Of a stretch of DNA of 16,963 nucleotides, positions 14,115-16,963 are shown piece after piece. The position numbers were made by a program, and so were the translations under genes. Origin of the DNA: Syntrophaceae bacterium UBA6109 (lineage in GTDB: Bacteria > Desulfobacterota > Syntrophia > Syntrophales > UBA6109). The DNA lies in assembly GCA_002428445.1 (NCBI GenBank), contig DIWJ01000092.1:1-16963 (forward strand), given 5' to 3'. Below the pieces are notes generated by a model. The model did not search any database. It was not told the origin of the DNA and was given only the letters and a program-made list of their open reading frames with translations. How positions within the stretch are numbered: position 1 is the stretch's first letter; each line of letters opens with the position of its first letter.

Positions 14115-15146
14115 ATGAACGAAAAAAACTTGAAAAAGCAGGCGTACTGGGTATTCGCGGAGCAGCGGCAATGCCGTCTCCACGATGCAAGTCTCGAACT
14201 GGTCGGCGCCGCTGCGGCGATTGCCCGGGAGACATCGGGTTCGGTCGTGGCCGTGCTGCTGGGACAGGACATCGCCGGGCTGGCCGATGATCTCATCGTC
14301 CACGGCGCGGACCGGGTGATCGTCGTCGACGATCCCCGTCTGGCCGTCTATCGCCTCCTCCCCTATGCGTCGGTGCTGAAAAAACTCTGTCTCCAGGAGG
14401 ATCCGGACGCATTCCTCTTCGGTGCGACGAGACTCGGCGTCGAACTCGCGCCGCGGGTGGCCGCGATGCTGAACACGGGGCTTTCCGCCCACTGCATTGA
14501 CCTCAAGGTGGACGATCAAGGGCGGCTCCTGCAGGTGGTGCCGGGCTGGGGCGGCGGCGTGCTCGCAACCATCCGCTGCGAAAAAGGGCGGCCCTCCATG
14601 GCCACCGTCATGCCGGGCGTCTTCCAGAAGAAGCGCAGCGAGGGCAGGCAGGGGGAGATCCTGAAGATGCCGGCGGGCGACGACATCGACCTGTCGGGCC
14701 CCAAGGTCCTGAAAATCGAGATACAGGAGCCCAGGGGAATACCCCTTGAGGGAGCAGATGTCGTGGTCGCGGGAGGCTGGGGAATCGGCAATGCCGAGGA
14801 CTGGAAGCTCATCGAGGAACTCGCGGATCTCCTCTGCGGCGCCGTGGGCGCGACGCGCCCCCCGGTGGACGAGGGCTGGGCGGCGGAGGACCGGATGATC
14901 GGCCAGAGCGGAAGAATCGTGAAGCCGCGCGTCTACATCGGCGTCGGCATCTCGGGCATGATGCATCATGTGGTGGGCATGGACGCCTCCGAATACGTTA
15001 TTGCCATCAACAAGGATGAAAAGGCGGCGATTTTCGAGACGGCGGACCTCGCCGTCGTAGGCGACTTCCGAAAAATCCTGCCGCTGCTGATCCGGGAAAT
15101 CCGCACGAAGCACGCGCAGGAATGCCTGATCAAGCCGCCCCGGTGA
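14115..15146 (+). CDS. etfA: Electron transfer flavoprotein subunit alpha
   Basis: EtfA binds FAD and forms the electron-carrying heterodimer with EtfB. The start at 14115 (MNEKNLKKQAYWVFAE) is preferred because a GAGGCGG site lies just upstream; the in-frame ATG at 14103 has none. The protein is about 343 residues. It has an N-terminal ETF domain (SLELVGAAAAIARETSGSVV, LGQDIAGLADDLIVHGADRV) and FGATRLGVELAPRVAAMLNT. The C-terminal FAD domain contains VVAGGWGIGNAEDWKLIEEL, TRPPVDEGW, QSGRIVKPRVYIGVGISG and DASEYVIAINKDEKAAIF. The subunits are probably produced in equal amounts from one transcript, subject to the hairpin between the genes. The next gene lies directly downstream and lacks its 5' end. 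Confidence 0.93.
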   Translation: MNEKNLKKQAYWVFAEQRQCRLHDASLELVGAAAAIARETSGSVVAVLLGQDIAGLADDLIVHGADRVIVVDDPRLAVYRLLPYASVLKKLCLQEDPDAFLFGATRLGVELAPRVAAMLNTGLSAHCIDLKVDDQGRLLQVVPGWGGGVLATIRCEKGRPSMATVMPGVFQKKRSEGRQGEILKMPAGDDIDLSGPKVLKIEIQEPRGIPLEGADVVVAGGWGIGNAEDWKLIEELADLLCGAVGATRPPVDEGWAAEDRMIGQSGRIVKPRVYIGVGISGMMHHVVGMDASEYVIAINKDEKAAIFETADLAVVGDFRKILPLLIREIRTKHAQECLIKPPR

Positions 15147-15210
15147 GACCCCGTCGCGGGGAGAACGGCGGGATTTGCGGAGGGCGATCGGCCAAGGAAT
15201 CCGGGAGAAG

Positions 15211-15807
15211 ATGGATCCTTTCCGGCAACTGGACGGGATCTGCGGCGAGGATGTCATCTTTGCGAGCAACACGTCGTCCATTCCCATCACGGAACTGGCA
15301 ACGGCGACCAGGAAGCCGGGCCGGTTTGTGGGGATGCATTTTTTCAGTCCTGCGCAGATCATGAAGCTTGTCGAGATCATCCGGGGCTTGAAGACGTCCG
15401 ATGAAACCGTGGCGGTTATCCGCAGTCTCACGGAGAAGATCGGGAAGGTCGGTGTCCTCGTCAAGGATGGTCCCGGCTTCCTCGTGAACCGGATCAATGC
15501 GGCCCTGCGGAGCGAGGTTTACAATTGCCTCAGGGAGGGGGTTGCCTCGATCGAAGACATCGACAAGGCCATGAAATTCGGGCTGGGACATCCGATGGGC
15601 CCGCTGGAATTGCAGGATCTGGTCGGTCTTGAGATAGGCCTCGCGGTATTTGAGTCGATGTGGGAGAATTTTCGCGAACCCAAATGGTGTCCTCCGCTGA
15701 TTCTCCGGAAACTCGTTGCATCCGGCGATCTGGGCCGCAAGACGGGCAGGGGATGGTACGACTACACGAGCGGCGAAAAAAGACCGCGGACGGATATCCA
15801 GCTGTAA
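15211..15807 (+). CDS. 3-hydroxyacyl-CoA dehydrogenase, N-terminally truncated
   Basis: The family oxidises 3-hydroxyacyl-CoA to 3-ketoacyl-CoA with NAD. The protein from ATG 15211 is 198 residues, against about 280-290 for the family. Homology starts near KMDPFRQLDGICGED and continues with VIFASNTSSIPITEL, VGMHFFSPAQIMKLVEII, DGPGFLVNRI, GHPMGPLELQDLVGLEI and the end GRKTGRGWYDY. The catalytic residues are present: serine of NTSS (S22/S23), H43, E55 and N93. The N-terminal beta-alpha-beta with GxGxxG, which binds NAD, is missing, and no trace of it lies in the 64 bases between etfA and 15211 in any frame. A TTG at 15175 could extend the frame slightly, and AAGGA (15194-15198) may serve the ATG. 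It is probably non-functional as an NAD enzyme, so it may be a decaying gene or an assembly collapse. Confidence 0.75.
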   Translation: MDPFRQLDGICGEDVIFASNTSSIPITELATATRKPGRFVGMHFFSPAQIMKLVEIIRGLKTSDETVAVIRSLTEKIGKVGVLVKDGPGFLVNRINAALRSEVYNCLREGVASIEDIDKAMKFGLGHPMGPLELQDLVGLEIGLAVFESMWENFREPKWCPPLILRKLVASGDLGRKTGRGWYDYTSGEKRPRTDIQL

Positions 15808-15868
15808 ACACAGCAGGGCTTCGCCGGCCGAACTTGAAGGCGAATTTTTTTAACAGGAGGAATGGAGG

Positions 15869-16651
15869 ATGCCCTATACGACGATTCTGGTGGAAAAAAA
15901 CATGCCGGAGAAGGCGGGGATCATTACCTTGAACCGTCCGGACGTGCGCAATGCAATCAACCAAACGATGACGGAAGAACTGGGGCAGGCCTTTGCCTCT
16001 CTCGACAGCGATCCGGAAGTAAAGGCCATCATTCTGACCGGCGGTCCGAAGTTTTTCGCCGCCGGCGCGGATATCGGCGCGATGGCGGAAAAGACGGCCA
16101 TCGAGCAGTTCTATCGCATGACGCTCACGGATCTTACCTTTCTGATGGAGAAGGTGGCCAAGCCCGTCATCGCGGCGATTGCGGGTTTTGCCCTCGGCGG
16201 CGGATGCGAGTTGGCCATGGCCTGCGACGTCCGCATTGCGACGAAGAGCGCCAAGCTGGGCCAGCCGGAGATCAATATCGGAATCATTCCCGGCGCGGGA
16301 GGAACCGTACGTTTGACTCGGCTTGTCGGCATCGGGAAGGCCAAGGAACTGGTGATGACGGGGAAGATTATTCCCGCCGAAGAGGCGTGCCGCATCAATC
16401 TCGTGAACCAGGTGGTAGAGGACGACAAGTTGATGGAGGAGGCGCTGAACATGGCAAGATCGATGACGCGCCACAGTCCCGTTGCGCTCGGTCTTGCGAA
16501 GTACAGCGTCCAGAACGCCGCGCAGACGGACCTGCAGACGGCGGCGAACCTGGAGAGGGCCTGTTTCTCTCTCGCCTTTGCCAGCGAGGACCAGAAGGAA
16601 GGGATGCGGGCGTTTCTGGAGAAGAGGAAGCCGGCCTACAAAGGCAAGTAG
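15869..16651 (+). CDS. Enoyl-CoA hydratase/isomerase (crotonase family)
   Basis: This 260-residue enzyme hydrates trans-2-enoyl-CoA, the second step of beta-oxidation. The crotonase fold is clear: ITLNRPDVRNAI, the oxyanion-hole segment FFAAGADIGAM, the core IAAIAGFALGGGCELAMACD with catalytic E114, and LGQPEINIGIIPGAGGTVRL with catalytic E134. Both acidic residues of true enoyl-CoA hydratases are therefore present. AGGAGG (15855-15860) lies 8 bases before the ATG; an ATG at 15862 belongs to another frame and is not used. It is the last gene of the tetR operon seen here, 61 bases after the truncated hydroxyacyl dehydrogenase. Isomerase or lyase activity on a related acyl-CoA cannot be excluded. 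Confidence 0.94.
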   Translation: MPYTTILVEKNMPEKAGIITLNRPDVRNAINQTMTEELGQAFASLDSDPEVKAIILTGGPKFFAAGADIGAMAEKTAIEQFYRMTLTDLTFLMEKVAKPVIAAIAGFALGGGCELAMACDVRIATKSAKLGQPEINIGIIPGAGGTVRLTRLVGIGKAKELVMTGKIIPAEEACRINLVNQVVEDDKLMEEALNMARSMTRHSPVALGLAKYSVQNAAQTDLQTAANLERACFSLAFASEDQKEGMRAFLEKRKPAYKGK

Positions 16652-16699
16652 GAAACGACACTTGACCTGCGGCGCGGGATCCTTGGGTGGTTCCTGACT

Positions 16700-16739
16700 C
16701 TTGGAAAGTCTTCATTGGGCGTCCTCCGGACTTTCCAAG
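16700..16739 (+). terminator. Possible terminator of the beta-oxidation operon
   Basis: CTTGGAAAGTC (16700-16710) and GACTTTCCAAG (16729-16739) form a perfect 11-bp stem with an 18-base loop, about 50 bases after the enoyl-CoA hydratase stop. A weak GGTTTCTTG follows instead of a clean T-run, so intrinsic termination is plausible but unproven. Confidence 0.45.
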
Positions 16740-16750
16740 GGTTTCTTGAA

Positions 16751-16774
16751 GGTCCCGTTCCTCGGAACGGGACC
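16751..16774. repeat. Near-perfect palindrome hairpin
   Basis: GGTCCCGTTCC (16751-16761) and GGAACGGGACC (16764-16774) are exact complements separated by only TC, giving a 10-bp stem with a CTCG tetraloop. No T-run follows (the next bases are TCCCCCC). It may be a second transcription-end structure or a palindromic intergenic repeat. Confidence 0.55.
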
Positions 16775-16918
16775 TCCCCCCCTGCAGAGGAGGGGAAAAC
16801 CCGGCTCAGGATATTGCGTGCCTCATCAGGAAATGCTATTTGTCCCGTCGTGGATTGCCGGATCGAGGGGATGCTCAAGCAGCGTCAGCCATTCATCGTC
16901 CCAAAATCAGAAAGCGTT

Positions 16919-16959
16919 GAATCCGGCAGCGAGCGCATTCCCCGCGGCTTGCCGCGGGG
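16919..16959 (+). repeat. REP-like repeat, copy 2 (intact hairpin)
   Basis: This copy matches 10930-10970 at 39 of 41 positions. Its end forms a perfect hairpin CCCCGCGG (16940-16947), loop CTTG, CCGCGGGG (16952-16959), typical of short palindromic intergenic elements. The window ends 4 bases later, so the element's full length is not known. Confidence 0.75.
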
Positions 16960-16963
16960 TAAG

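Larger units (their letters stand above)
16652..16918. other. Intergenic region after the operon
   Basis: No gene is supported. The stretch holds two strong hairpins (16700-16739 and 16751-16774) and then unremarkable sequence up to the REP-like repeat at 16919. The weak open frames across it have no homology that I recognise and no ribosome binding site. Confidence 0.5.

Noticed and set aside
13623..15497. Very long open frame (624 codons) on the minus strand across etfB, etfA and the dehydrogenase fragment
   Set aside because: The protein is compositionally odd (Arg/His/Asp-rich) with no motifs, while the plus strand carries clear etfB and etfA. It is a shadow caused by high GC third positions.
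15862..16665. Alternative frame starting ATG 15862, overlapping enoyl-CoA hydratase
   Set aside because: It gives a Gly/Arg-rich shadow; the frame from 15869 carries all crotonase motifs.

Overview
This window reads as a GC-rich chromosome segment from an anaerobic, proteobacterium-like organism. The best guess is the former Deltaproteobacteria, near the Syntrophus/Smithella type of syntrophic fatty-acid oxidiser. That placement is inference. It rests on the anaerobic-style acyl-CoA dehydrogenase plus EtfBA operon, the use of GatB, the CsgG-like lipoprotein genes and the general protein style. No rRNA or tRNA is present to confirm it.

Layout. Positions 1-1317 hold the 3' part of gatB, cut by the window edge. 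Positions 1491-3783 hold two adjacent envelope genes that share a CsgG-like domain: a signal-peptide protein with two such domains, then a lipoprotein with TPRs, one such domain and a poly-glycine C-terminus. Positions 3837-7526 form a tightly packed plus-strand cluster: mtnA, two oligopeptide/dipeptide ABC ATPases (dppD-like, dppF-like) and a HAD phosphatase. Three of the four genes overlap a neighbour or nearly touch it, but no permease or binding protein is present.

Positions 7587-10425 are on the minus strand. Reading 5' to 3' on that strand, the order is a small unknown gene with its own terminator, a LOG-like (SLOG) protein overlapping a STE24-type M48 membrane protease, then an FmdB-type zinc-ribbon protein. 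Positions 10426-11349 contain no intact gene. They hold a broken chagasin (I42) protease-inhibitor gene, a REP-like repeat that cuts off its 3' end, several inverted repeats, and the promoter and operator of a TetR regulator.

Positions 11350-16651 are a fatty-acid/acyl-CoA beta-oxidation operon: tetR, acyl-CoA dehydrogenase, etfB, etfA, a 3-hydroxyacyl-CoA dehydrogenase lacking its NAD-binding N-terminus, and enoyl-CoA hydratase. The dehydrogenase would pass electrons to EtfAB, and the hydratase and hydroxyacyl dehydrogenase would carry the next two steps. No thiolase or CoA ligase is in view. The last 312 bases are intergenic, with three strong hairpins, the last being an almost identical copy of the REP-like repeat that truncates the chagasin remnant.

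The points most worth a second look are the N-terminally deleted 3-hydroxyacyl-CoA dehydrogenase inside an otherwise intact operon, the three-lesion chagasin pseudogene bounded by a REP-like element, the paired CsgG-like envelope proteins, and the dehydrogenase lacking the usual catalytic glutamate.
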